Position numbers and translations under genes: made by a program
Origin: Burkholderiaceae bacterium
GTDB taxonomy: Bacteria > Pseudomonadota > Gammaproteobacteria > Burkholderiales > Burkholderiaceae_E
Length of the DNA stretch: 64,000 bases
Reading direction: 5' to 3'
NCBI GenBank assembly: GCA_023954045.1
Contig: JAMLIR010000001.1
Location: 310,001 to 374,000, forward strand
Part shown: piece by piece, positions 1 through 8,179 of the stretch
How the letters are laid out: each line of letters opens with the position of its first letter
How positions within the stretch are numbered: position 1 is the first letter of the stretch
The notes under the pieces: generated by a model
The model's input: only the letters and a program-made list of their open reading frames with translations
Told to the model about the DNA's origin: nothing
Database searches by the model: none

Positions 1-550
1 TGACGATGACGCCCGTCGTCGCGTATTCCTTTCCAAGCGTCTTGGTGAGCGCGATCACTCCGGCCTTCGATGCGCTGTAGCCGGACGACATGGGGTTGCC
101 CTCTTTACCGGACATCGACGACAGGTTCACGACACGTCCATACCCGTTGCGAAGCATGTACGGGAGCACCGCGCGGCAGCAATAGAACACGCCGGTGAGA
201 TTGACGGCAAGCTGTCGATCCCAGGCATCCAGCGGGTATTCATCGCATCGCGCGAAAGGGCCGGAAATCCCCGCACTGTTCACGAGGATGTCGATGTGGC
301 CGAAAGCCGAGGACACACGCGCCGCGGCCTCCTCGACCTGCTCGTAGACACTGACGTCGACGACCTGGACATCGATCGTTCGCTCTGTCGCCCTGAGGCT
401 GCTCGCCGCCTCCCCGAGGCGCTCTGTCGAATGGTCCCAGAGCGAAACGCTCGCACCCGATTCGAGCAGACGTTTCGCCGCGTGGAAACCGATTCCGTTC
501 GCACCGCCGGTCACCACGGCCACGCGCCCTCTCAGGTCGTAGACATTCAT
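1..550 (-). CDS. SDR-family oxidoreductase, C-terminus cut by window edge
   Basis: About 183 N-terminal residues of a classical short-chain dehydrogenase/reductase, an NAD(P)-dependent alcohol/ketone oxidoreductase of the cytoplasm. The cofactor motif TGGANGIG lies near residue 15, the NAG motif is present as NSAG, and the catalytic Ser (NLSS) and Tyr-Lys pair (YSASK) are all visible before the edge. The ATG at 550 gives the usual short N-terminus before the first beta strand. It starts 17 bases after the stop of the upstream Bug-type binding protein, so the two are probably co-transcribed. Substrate unknown. The stop codon and substrate-binding tail lie outside the window. Confidence 0.9.
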   Translation of the reverse strand, partial: MNVYDLRGRVAVVTGGANGIGFHAAKRLLESGASVSLWDHSTERLGEAASSLRATERTIDVQVVDVSVYEQVEEAAARVSSAFGHIDILVNSAGISGPFARCDEYPLDAWDRQLAVNLTGVFYCCRAVLPYMLRNGYGRVVNLSSMSGKEGNPMSSGYSASKAGVIALTKTLGKEYATTGVIV

Positions 551-567
551 GATCGAGCGCGCACAGG

Positions 568-1542
568 CTAGTCGATATTGGGCATGTTCGCCCGACGCAC
601 CACATCCCGCCAGTACGCATATTGGCTGCGGTGGAATGCACCGAACTCCGTCGCCGAGCCCTCTCCGGGTACGGAGCCGACCGAGTCCAGGAGCGCTGCA
701 ATGTCCGGCTCGCGCGTTGCGCGGACGAACTCACGATTCAGGAGATCGAGCACTTCGGGCGGCGTGCCGGATCGGGCGTATACCCCGTTCCAGGACGCGA
801 ACTCGTACGACGGCAAGCCCGATTCGGCGACAGTCGGAACATCCGGCAGAACTGATGAACGCGTCTTCGAGGTCACTGCTATCGCCCGAAGGCGTCCGGA
901 TCGGACGTGATTGATCACCGTAGGAATGTCACCGAAGTACACGTGTGACTCTCCGGAGATCATCGCAACCATCGTCGGCGCCCCGCCGCGATACGACACG
1001 AAGGTCATGTCAACGTTGGCTTCGAGTCGGAACAGCTCGGCAGCCAGCCGCGTAGTGGCGCCTGCGGACGCCACGTTCGCACCTGAGTTTCCGCGCAGAT
1101 AGTCGATGAGTTCCCGCACGCTCTTCACCGGCACGTTCGGATTTACTACGATGACAAACGGAAAGGTGCTCACCCGTGCCACTGCATCGAGGCTGGCCAC
1201 CGGGTCGTACAAGGGTGTCTTCATGAGATGCGGGAAGACGACGATTGCCATCGAATCCATCACCAGTGTGTGACCATCTGGTGGCGCTGCAGCCAGTTCG
1301 CGCTGTGCGATCGCGCCCAGACCGCCGCTCTTGTTTTCGATGATCATTCGCTGCCCAAGCCGGCCTGAAATCTTCTCGGCGATAGCCCGGGCGACAAGAT
1401 CGGTTCCTCCCCCAGGGGGAAATGGCACCAGGAGACGAATGGTGCGGTTCGGGTATGTCGCTGCGGATGCCTGCCGCAGTGGCCCGGCGGCCATCCCGGT
1501 CAACAGGCTGGAGGCAACGATGATTGCTCTACGTCGATCCAT
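568..1542 (-). CDS. Bug/TctC-family tripartite tricarboxylate transporter substrate-binding protein
   Basis: Periplasmic binding protein of about 324 residues. It has an N-terminal export signal (MDRRRAIIV then a hydrophobic run ending ASAAT), followed by the family pattern YPNRTIRLLVPFPPGGGTD and the ligand-loop PPDG near residue 97. The ATG at 1542 was chosen because GGAGGAAG precedes it and the signal peptide follows; an open extension upstream lacks these features. Bug proteins bind organic acids or other small solutes and normally feed a TctAB permease, but no tctA or tctB lies nearby. It is followed 17 bases later by an SDR gene. The upstream 267-base gap to the rhodanese gene may hold its own promoter. 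Ligand unknown. Confidence 0.93.
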   Translation of the reverse strand: MDRRRAIIVASSLLTGMAAGPLRQASAATYPNRTIRLLVPFPPGGGTDLVARAIAEKISGRLGQRMIIENKSGGLGAIAQRELAAAPPDGHTLVMDSMAIVVFPHLMKTPLYDPVASLDAVARVSTFPFVIVVNPNVPVKSVRELIDYLRGNSGANVASAGATTRLAAELFRLEANVDMTFVSYRGGAPTMVAMISGESHVYFGDIPTVINHVRSGRLRAIAVTSKTRSSVLPDVPTVAESGLPSYEFASWNGVYARSGTPPEVLDLLNREFVRATREPDIAALLDSVGSVPGEGSATEFGAFHRSQYAYWRDVVRRANMPNID

Positions 1543-1809
1543 TTCCGGCTTCCTCCCCTCCCGACTGCATGTATGTTCGCCGCCGAGGTCGCGACGCATC
1601 CGCGCATGCGTTCGGCGAAAAGCGAACCCTGGACCTCGGTGCGCACCGCGAGACGCAGTGCGTCGCAGCGAAGTGCATCAAGTCTGAACCAAGTCTCGGC
1701 GTCAATAAACGATGCAAGAGGAAGTTCAGAACGTCCGATTTGTAGAGAATGCGCGACGGCCCGCAGCGGGGGAGCGGTCAGCCGGACGGTACCTGCGTCG
1801 AGAGCAAGT

Positions 1810-3384
1810 CTAGGGCTTGAACCTGGCGCGTTCTTCGGGTTCGAGGAGAGCGACGAGGCCCTGCTCCCACGCCAGGTACTGGCGGGCCGCTTCGAGGTTC
1901 CCTTCGTGGCGATCGTGCACGAAGAACAAATAGTCGATGGCGTCCCGGTCGGTCGGCACCTCGGGAGACGCCTCGGTGGGTCGGCCCTCTGCCACCCAAC
2001 GCCGATAGCCTCCGTCGAGGTAGCGCAGTGCCACGTCTTTCCGCTCCGCCAGCTCGCGCGCGACCAGTCGAAGCACAAGAAGATCGTCGGAGACCAACGC
2101 AATCCGTTTCGCGCCCGCCGGAACGTCCCTGGCGATGCGCGGCCGGATCGACCACGTCGATCCGGGAATGTGGCCGCGCCGGAACTCCATGCTGGGTCGG
2201 ACGTCGAGAACGAGGCAGTCTCCGCTTTGTCTCCACTCATCGAGAACATCGTGAGTAACTGGAACCGGCAACGGCAAGGTCGAAGCGACAGCGCTGCCAA
2301 CTGCGCGGTCCGCGATAACGGTACCGACCGGCACGCGAACCGTATGCGCGTCCCACCCCATCCGCCGCAACCATCGGGCAACGATCGGCGCCCTGATTCC
2401 ATCGTGGTCGAGCAGGAGCACCCGTGCGCCACGCACAGCAAGCCATTGATCCGTTGCCTGGACCAACTGTCCTCCTGGGGCATTGCGAGCTCCGGGCACT
2501 GCCTCTGTCTCGAACTCCTCAGGCGTCCGGACGTCGAGCAGGTACGTCGTACGCGCCGGATCTGCGAGCCACTGCCGCGCCTCCCCGGGATCGAGGCTAC
2601 GCACGCCCTGGCGTGCGGCAAGCTCCGCCGAGACCCTGGCGCGCTCGGTCAGATCCGTCTGCGGCGGCGCGGAAGGATAGCGGCGTGCGCTTCCTCGTTC
2701 CAGCTCGAACCCCGCCAGCGTCCAACCCTGGGTGCCGTTCTCGAGTGCGAACACCGGATTGCGGATGCCAAGCTCGAGGAGCGTCTGCGCGCCGATGATG
2801 CTGCGGGTGCGTCCAGCACAGTTCACGACGATGGGGATGGCTTCGTTCTCGACGATTGCCGAGATCCGTAGTGGCAATTCGCCATTTGGGCAGCAGAGGC
2901 TGCCCGGGATATTCATCTTTCGGTACTCGGCGAACGGCCGACCGTCAACGACCACGACACGCTCGCCACGCTCGAGCATGGCGTGCAGGTCAGACGCGCC
3001 AATGCGCGGGGTATGGTGCGTTTCCTCGACGAGTTCGCCGAACACCTTGCTCGGGACGTTGACCCCCGCAAAGAGCCGATATCCTGCCCGCTCCCAGCCT
3101 TCGGTCCCGCCCTCGAGCACGTACACCCGCTCGTATCCAAGCGCATTGGCGCGCCAGGCCGCGCGTTCGGCGACGCGCGATCTGCCGTCGTCGCAGAGAA
3201 CGAGGCGCGTCGCGCGAAGCGGAACCAGTTGATCGAGATCGAACTCGAATCTGCTGTACGGAGCAGGTACCGCGAACAAGAGATGGCCAAGGCCAAACTC
3301 GCCCGCCTCCCGCACATCGAGGACGGCAAGCTCGGCGGGTTGACCGAGCCAGTCATGCAGCATTTCTGGAGAAACCGTATTCAT
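1810..3384 (-). CDS. four-domain rhodanese-like sulfurtransferase
   Basis: A 524-residue cytoplasmic protein made of four consecutive rhodanese domains (about 1-105, 125-232, 262-350, 375-470) and a short C-terminal tail. Rhodaneses carry sulfane sulfur as a cysteine persulfide. The active-site loop CxxGxR is intact in domain 1 (CDDGRSR, Cys64) and the loop is also Cys-bearing in domain 2 (CAGRTR, Cys189). In domains 3 and 4 the cysteine is replaced: DHDGIR with Asp326, and a SDDL loop with Ser432. So two domains look catalytic and two look structural or regulatory. The start at 3384 lies 28 bases after the flavoprotein stop; an in-frame upstream start at 3444 would overlap that gene. It closes an operon with a thiol-dioxygenase-like cupin and a flavoprotein, which suggests organosulfur metabolism. 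Family assignment firm, role inferred. Confidence 0.92.
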   Translation of the reverse strand: MNTVSPEMLHDWLGQPAELAVLDVREAGEFGLGHLLFAVPAPYSRFEFDLDQLVPLRATRLVLCDDGRSRVAERAAWRANALGYERVYVLEGGTEGWERAGYRLFAGVNVPSKVFGELVEETHHTPRIGASDLHAMLERGERVVVVDGRPFAEYRKMNIPGSLCCPNGELPLRISAIVENEAIPIVVNCAGRTRSIIGAQTLLELGIRNPVFALENGTQGWTLAGFELERGSARRYPSAPPQTDLTERARVSAELAARQGVRSLDPGEARQWLADPARTTYLLDVRTPEEFETEAVPGARNAPGGQLVQATDQWLAVRGARVLLLDHDGIRAPIVARWLRRMGWDAHTVRVPVGTVIADRAVGSAVASTLPLPVPVTHDVLDEWRQSGDCLVLDVRPSMEFRRGHIPGSTWSIRPRIARDVPAGAKRIALVSDDLLVLRLVARELAERKDVALRYLDGGYRRWVAEGRPTEASPEVPTDRDAIDYLFFVHDRHEGNLEAARQYLAWEQGLVALLEPEERARFKP

Positions 3385-3412
3385 CGCACTTTCCGGAGGA
3401 AACCCGCCCCGG

Positions 3413-5116
3413 CTACGCAGCCGCGGCCAAGTGCCTCGCGGCACGATATGCGAAAACGACGGCCGGTCCGAGCGTGGCGCCTGGCCCGGGATAGAAACCT
3501 CGCATTACCGAGGTCACGTCGTTGCCGCACGCGTAGAGCCCCTGAAGCGGGACCCCGGCCTGGTCGAGGACCCGCGAATTCGCATCGGTCGCCAAGCCGA
3601 CCGTCGTGCCGATGGAACATGGCCAGACCTTGAGCGCGTAGTACGGCGGACACTCGATGGGACGCACGCAGGGATTCGGCTGCTGCTCCGGATCGCCGTT
3701 GAATCGATTGAGGATTCGACTACCACGCCCGAATTCGCTGTCGGTGCCATTGCGTGCATCGGCGTTGTACTTCTCGATCGATTGTCGCAGCGCCACCTGA
3801 TCGATGCCGACCCGTTGCGCGAGACCTTCGATCGAGTCGGCGCGGATCAGGTATCCGTCACGTACGAAAGGGGCGATCCTCGACACGAGCGGGCGCACCA
3901 GACCCACTCCGTACTTGCGGACGAAGCGATGGTCGCAGATCAGATATGCAGGGATCGCCGGCTTGCGCCCATCGGCGCCGAACATCGCGATGACGAAATC
4001 GTGATACGAGTCCGCCTCGTTCACGAAACGCTGCCCCGACGCATCCACTGCGATCAAGCCAGGCTTGCCTCGATCCATGTGACCGTGGATCCACAACGTC
4101 TGGCTACCGTCTGGCTTGGTGCGGATCGATGCCGGCGACCAGTATGCAGGGTTCGGGACCGCGCCATCGATTGCCGCGCCGACGCGGCGTGCCGCGCTCA
4201 CTCCGTCGCCCGTATCGGCTTCGTCAGCCATCGAATAGTCGTGCGGGTGCGATGCCATGAGCTCCGTACGCAGTGGCCCGCTGTGCGCTATCCCGCCTGT
4301 CGCAAGAATGACTCCGCGGCGGGCACGCACGAGCCGCTGCCGGCCGTCCGTCTCGACGATCGCGCCAGCGATACGGCCATTCTCCCGATGGAGATCGATC
4401 AGTCGCGTCTCGTACTCGACGGACACGCCTCGCCGGCGGAGGCTATACAGATATCGCGCCACCAGAGCATTGCCAATCAGCAATCGAGTGCCACGCGGAT
4501 ACTGCAGCCGGTCGAGCGCATGCCTTGCCAACAGGCCCACGGTCCGCCGCAAGGCATAGAGACTGGAGAAGGGTCGTACAAGAATCGGAATCTCGCGGCG
4601 CCCGACCATCATGCCGCCCAGCACCATGAAAACGTCCCGCGGCGGCTTCAATCGCGCGAAATCGGCCCCGAGGAGTCGGCCGTCAAAGGGCAGCGCCGTG
4701 ATCGCATGCCCGGTCGCCGAGCCGAACGGCTGGTCCGCGTGGTAGTCAGGGTTCGTCGCGTGGGCGAAGCGCACCTCACTATGTCGAGACAGGTAGTCGA
4801 TCGCCTCGGGTGAGGCGTCCAGAAACGCCTCGAGCAGGTCTTGGCGGACCCAAGGTCCGAGCTCCGTCAACAGGTACCGCCGCGCACGCTCCACGTCGAC
4901 GTCGGGGGTTGCCTGCAGGATCGGCGCAGCCCCGGGGACCCAGAGCGATCCCCCGGAGGTCGCGGTCGTCCCGCCTGCGAACGCCGACTTCTCGAACAGC
5001 GCAACATCGAGACCTTCGATCGCTGCCACCAGCGCAGCCGTCAGCCCGGCAGCACCGGTGCCGAAGACGAGCACGTCGGCGTGCCGTTCGAGGCCACCTT
5101 CCTGAGTCGGCCCCAT
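3413..5116 (-). CDS. FAD-dependent oxidoreductase, fumarate reductase/3-ketosteroid dehydrogenase type
   Basis: A 567-residue flavoprotein of the FAD_binding_2 superfamily. The dinucleotide motif GTGAAGLTAA begins near residue 19, followed by the Glu-containing FEKS strand and the GGTTATSGGSLW loop typical of succinate/fumarate and 3-ketosteroid dehydrogenases. The C-terminal FAD-contact segment reads LYACGNDV and PGPGATLGPA. No signal peptide is seen, so it is probably cytoplasmic. The ATG at 5116 follows the cupin stop by three bases, indicating tight translational coupling. Similar proteins desaturate or reduce carbon-carbon bonds next to a carbonyl; the substrate here is not known. A second protein of this superfamily lies at 13471-15147. 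Confidence 0.9.
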   Translation of the reverse strand: MGPTQEGGLERHADVLVFGTGAAGLTAALVAAIEGLDVALFEKSAFAGGTTATSGGSLWVPGAAPILQATPDVDVERARRYLLTELGPWVRQDLLEAFLDASPEAIDYLSRHSEVRFAHATNPDYHADQPFGSATGHAITALPFDGRLLGADFARLKPPRDVFMVLGGMMVGRREIPILVRPFSSLYALRRTVGLLARHALDRLQYPRGTRLLIGNALVARYLYSLRRRGVSVEYETRLIDLHRENGRIAGAIVETDGRQRLVRARRGVILATGGIAHSGPLRTELMASHPHDYSMADEADTGDGVSAARRVGAAIDGAVPNPAYWSPASIRTKPDGSQTLWIHGHMDRGKPGLIAVDASGQRFVNEADSYHDFVIAMFGADGRKPAIPAYLICDHRFVRKYGVGLVRPLVSRIAPFVRDGYLIRADSIEGLAQRVGIDQVALRQSIEKYNADARNGTDSEFGRGSRILNRFNGDPEQQPNPCVRPIECPPYYALKVWPCSIGTTVGLATDANSRVLDQAGVPLQGLYACGNDVTSVMRGFYPGPGATLGPAVVFAYRAARHLAAAA

Positions 5117-5119
5117 TGC

Positions 5120-5737
5120 TTATCGTCGAGTAGCGACGCCGATGCCCATCTTCGCACAGGTCTGCGTCGACGGATCAAAGACGATACGTTCAGTCAGCGT
5201 CTCCAACGCGCGGCCGTACAAGTGAAGGTGGCGGATGACCTGGTCGCCCTGGATCAATACCGAATGGATGTCGTCGGGCATCAGCGCGATGCCCATGCCC
5301 GGTTCGACGACGACCGACCGATCTTCCTCCAGAACAGCCACCCCCTCCTTCGACCCGTCGTCCACGCGGCGATACAACTGGTTCAGCTCCGCCCCGTCCA
5401 CTGCGGCGATACATGCCCACGTCGTGTGATTGTGCGGGGGAATGCGCTTGCCCGGTCGCATCACGTTGAGATACAGCGCGAAGCGTCGATCGGCGTCCTC
5501 GGAGACGAGGTAGCGCGCCTGCCGCTCCGGCTCCTGCGGCGCTGGATACCGTTCCTCCGACCACCACGCCCGATTCGCTGCAAGGCGCTTCAGTTCGGAG
5601 AGAATTGCTTCCAGAGTCTCCCGGTCCACGCCCGCGGCTGCCGCTTCGCGAACTCGCCCCAGTGCGTCGCGCACCAGGGTGTCCCGGTCGGATTCGGGCC
5701 CGTTCATTGCCTTGCCTGCTGCGGTCGACGTTGTCAT
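5120..5737 (-). CDS. cysteine dioxygenase-type cupin (thiol dioxygenase-like)
   Basis: A 205-residue cupin resembling cysteine dioxygenase and 3-mercaptopropionate dioxygenase, iron enzymes that oxidise a thiol to a sulfinate. The His-x-His iron motif is seen as PPHNHTTWA (His102, His104) and a third ligand candidate is His158 in PDDIHSV; HLHLYG follows near 170-175, also typical. The ATG at 5737 sits behind AGGTGAT and one base after the stop of the upstream Bug gene; a longer frame to 5893 overlaps that gene. It is directly followed by a flavoprotein and a four-domain rhodanese. Whether the substrate is cysteine, a mercapto-acid or something else cannot be read from the sequence. Confidence 0.83.
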   Translation of the reverse strand: MTTSTAAGKAMNGPESDRDTLVRDALGRVREAAAAGVDRETLEAILSELKRLAANRAWWSEERYPAPQEPERQARYLVSEDADRRFALYLNVMRPGKRIPPHNHTTWACIAAVDGAELNQLYRRVDDGSKEGVAVLEEDRSVVVEPGMGIALMPDDIHSVLIQGDQVIRHLHLYGRALETLTERIVFDPSTQTCAKMGIGVATRR

Positions 5738-5738
5738 A

Positions 5739-6716
5739 TCACCTCGGCTCGAGCTTGGCTTCCCTGGCCGTACGCTCGTATCCATCCAGTTCCTCGAGCG
5801 CGAACGTTCGGAAGTCTTCGGACGATCCCCCGATGACCTCGTGGGCCATCCCCGTGACACGCTTGATGACATCCGGCATGGCCAGGATGCCATTCACCTC
5901 CCGATTAAGCTTCTCGACCACGTCTCTTGGTATTCCCGCAGGACCAAGCAAGCCGAACCACAACGACGCGCCCTTGAAGCCGGGGACTCCGCTTTCGCCC
6001 ACCGTAGGAATCTCGGGTGCCAGTGCGAAACGCCGCGGACTCGTCACCGCGATCGCCCTCACCCCACGCCCCCGCAGGGATTCCACGCCTCGAATGGCGT
6101 TTAGTGCAACCTGGATCTCGTTGCCGGCAAGTGCGGTAAGCACCTGTGTGCCCCCGGGATACAGCAACAGCTCGCCGTCGATGCCTGCCCGCTGCATCAG
6201 CATGCGCACGTCCAGCTCACTCGATCCGCCGGTCGTGCCGAAGTTCAGCTTGCCGGGATTGGCCTTGGCGTAGGCAACCAGATCCGCAATGCTCTTGACT
6301 GGAAGCTCGCTGTGTACCGCGACGACCCAGGGCGTCCATGTCAGCGGAACGATATAGGTGAAATCCTTGCGAAGGTCGAGGTCGAACGCCTTGTACGCGT
6401 ACGGATTCGCCATGATCCCCGAGTGGATCACGAGAAGGGTGTATCCATCCGCGGCCGAGCGCTTGACGTAGTCCGCCCCGATCTTCGACGCCGCCCCCGG
6501 CTTGTTGGACACGATGACCGGCTGCGATACGCGCTCAGAGAGTTTCTCTGCAACCATGCGAGCGAGAAGGTCAGTCGCCGATCCGGGAGTGACCGGCACC
6601 ACGATCTCGATGCGGCGCTCGGGAAAGCCTGCGGCAAGGGCACAGCCAGTTGCAGCGAGCCCCAGGACAACGGACGCGATGGCCCGCGCAAACACCTTCG
6701 ACATCGTTCTATTCAC
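5739..6716 (-). CDS. Bug/TctC-family substrate-binding protein
   Basis: Periplasmic binding protein of about 325 residues. A basic N-terminus, hydrophobic run and ALAAG cleavage region are followed by [19 protein letters not shown] and the ligand loop AADGYTL. A GTG at 6716 is preferred because GGAG lies six bases before it; the ATG four codons later (6704) is also possible but has poorer spacing. The gene is followed one base later by the dioxygenase-like cupin, so the bound solute may be the substrate of that operon. No tctAB genes are close. The family is certain; the ligand is unknown. Confidence 0.92.
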   Translation of the reverse strand: MNRTMSKVFARAIASVVLGLAATGCALAAGFPERRIEIVVPVTPGSATDLLARMVAEKLSERVSQPVIVSNKPGAASKIGADYVKRSAADGYTLLVIHSGIMANPYAYKAFDLDLRKDFTYIVPLTWTPWVVAVHSELPVKSIADLVAYAKANPGKLNFGTTGGSSELDVRMLMQRAGIDGELLLYPGGTQVLTALAGNEIQVALNAIRGVESLRGRGVRAIAVTSPRRFALAPEIPTVGESGVPGFKGASLWFGLLGPAGIPRDVVEKLNREVNGILAMPDVIKRVTGMAHEVIGGSSEDFRTFALEELDGYERTAREAKLEPR

Positions 6717-6836
6717 AATCCTCTCCCTGTCGTTGGGCACGGCACCGGGTGGGTAGTTCCGACCGCGCCCTCTTTCAGCCAACGCGTTGCAGTGAACACC
6801 CGAGCCTTTGGCGGACCTGCGCCTCCGTCATCGCGC

Positions 6837-8156
6837 TCAGGAATTTCCGCAGGCGATCGGCGGCTCGATCCGTCCGCGACACTCGCCAAATCCGATTGTC
6901 ACGAATCCGTCCCGCGCGCATCGCGCGTGCATGATGACCTCGTCCCCATCCTCGAGGAACCGTCGCACCTCGCCGGTCGGCAACTCGATCGGCTCTGCGC
7001 CATTCCGGGTCTTCTCCAACAGGCAGCCTTCTTCGCCAGGCTCCCGGCCCGAAATTGTCCCGGTGCCCAAGAGATCCCCGGGGCGAAGATTGCAGCCGTT
7101 GCTTGCGTGGTGGGTGAGCATCTGGAAGATGCTCCAGTACTGCTGGGCGAACCCGGCTCTTGCGAGCACTAGTGGCCTCACCCCTTCCCGGCGCATTCCG
7201 GCGGTCTGCAATGCCACTTCGACCTCGATATCGAGAGCACTTCGTCGGGCAAGTTCGGCATCTGCAAGATATCCCGGGATCTGCACACGCGCCGGGCCGG
7301 CGACCATCGGCATGCGAAACGGGGCCAACGCTTCCATCGTCACCACCCACGGCGAAATCGAGGTCAGGAAGCTCTTGCCCAGGAACGGACCCAAGGGCTG
7401 ATATTCCCATGCCTGGATGTCGCGCGCCGACCAGTCGTTGAGCAGGCACATTCCAAAAACATGCTGATCCGATGCGCCGATCGGAATCGGTTCACCCAAG
7501 CGGTTGCCCGGGCCGACGAAGGCCGCGAGCTCGAGCTCGAAGTCGAGTTTCTCGGTGGGTGCGAAGACCGGAGCAGGTTCGCCGCCCCGTCGCAGCTGAC
7601 CCCAAGGGCGCCGGCAGGGATGACCACTGACTACGATCGAAGACGCCCGACCGTGATATCCCACCGGCAGATGCTCGAAGTTGGGATAGAGAGGGTTCTC
7701 GGGGCGGAAGATCCGCCCCGCGTTGGTAGCGTGATGGATCGAGGTGTAGAAATCGGTGTAGTCCCCGATGCTCGCCGGAACCACCATGTCGACCTCTGCG
7801 TGTCGCCGAAGGTGTGGCTCCGTGTTCGCGCGCCGGTCCGATCCGGTGCGGAGGAGCCGCGAGAGCTCGAGGCGGAGCGAATGCCAATGCAGCGGCCCAA
7901 GAGCCATCAATCCGTTGAGCGTCGAATCCTTGCAGGCGCTGGCCGCCACTTCAGAAGCACCCGTCAGGAGCCCATCCTCCGAGGCCGCTCGCAGATCGAG
8001 GATACGGTCCCCGATTGCGACGCCTAGCCGGGCGGGTCCGCCCGTCTTGGGGATGAACGCGCCAAGCGGCAGATTTTGAATCGGGAATTCGCCTCCGGCC
8101 GATTCTGCGCCCGGGACCCAGCTCGTCAACTCGCGGGCGTGCGTTTCGTTGATCAT
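6837..8156 (-). CDS. fahA: fumarylacetoacetase
   Basis: A 439-residue fumarylacetoacetate hydrolase, the last enzyme of tyrosine/homogentisate breakdown, which cleaves fumarylacetoacetate to fumarate and acetoacetate. The full-length two-domain architecture is present. Metal and catalytic residues known from the mammalian enzyme can be matched: GDYTDFYTSIHHA (Asp, Tyr, His), DFELELAAF (two Glu), LLNDWSARDIQAWEY (Asp, Arg, Gln) and GTISG...EEGCLLE (Glu). The ATG at 8156 is preceded by GGGGAG nine bases upstream; a GTG at 8183 overlapping the hyuB stop is the alternative. No homogentisate dioxygenase or maleylacetoacetate isomerase lies in the window, so it may act on another 3,5-diketo acid made by this hydantoinase-type operon. 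Confidence 0.93.
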   Translation of the reverse strand: MINETHARELTSWVPGAESAGGEFPIQNLPLGAFIPKTGGPARLGVAIGDRILDLRAASEDGLLTGASEVAASACKDSTLNGLMALGPLHWHSLRLELSRLLRTGSDRRANTEPHLRRHAEVDMVVPASIGDYTDFYTSIHHATNAGRIFRPENPLYPNFEHLPVGYHGRASSIVVSGHPCRRPWGQLRRGGEPAPVFAPTEKLDFELELAAFVGPGNRLGEPIPIGASDQHVFGMCLLNDWSARDIQAWEYQPLGPFLGKSFLTSISPWVVTMEALAPFRMPMVAGPARVQIPGYLADAELARRSALDIEVEVALQTAGMRREGVRPLVLARAGFAQQYWSIFQMLTHHASNGCNLRPGDLLGTGTISGREPGEEGCLLEKTRNGAEPIELPTGEVRRFLEDGDEVIMHARCARDGFVTIGFGECRGRIEPPIACGNS

Positions 8157-8179
8157 CTCGTCGATCTCCCCGGTCCGAG

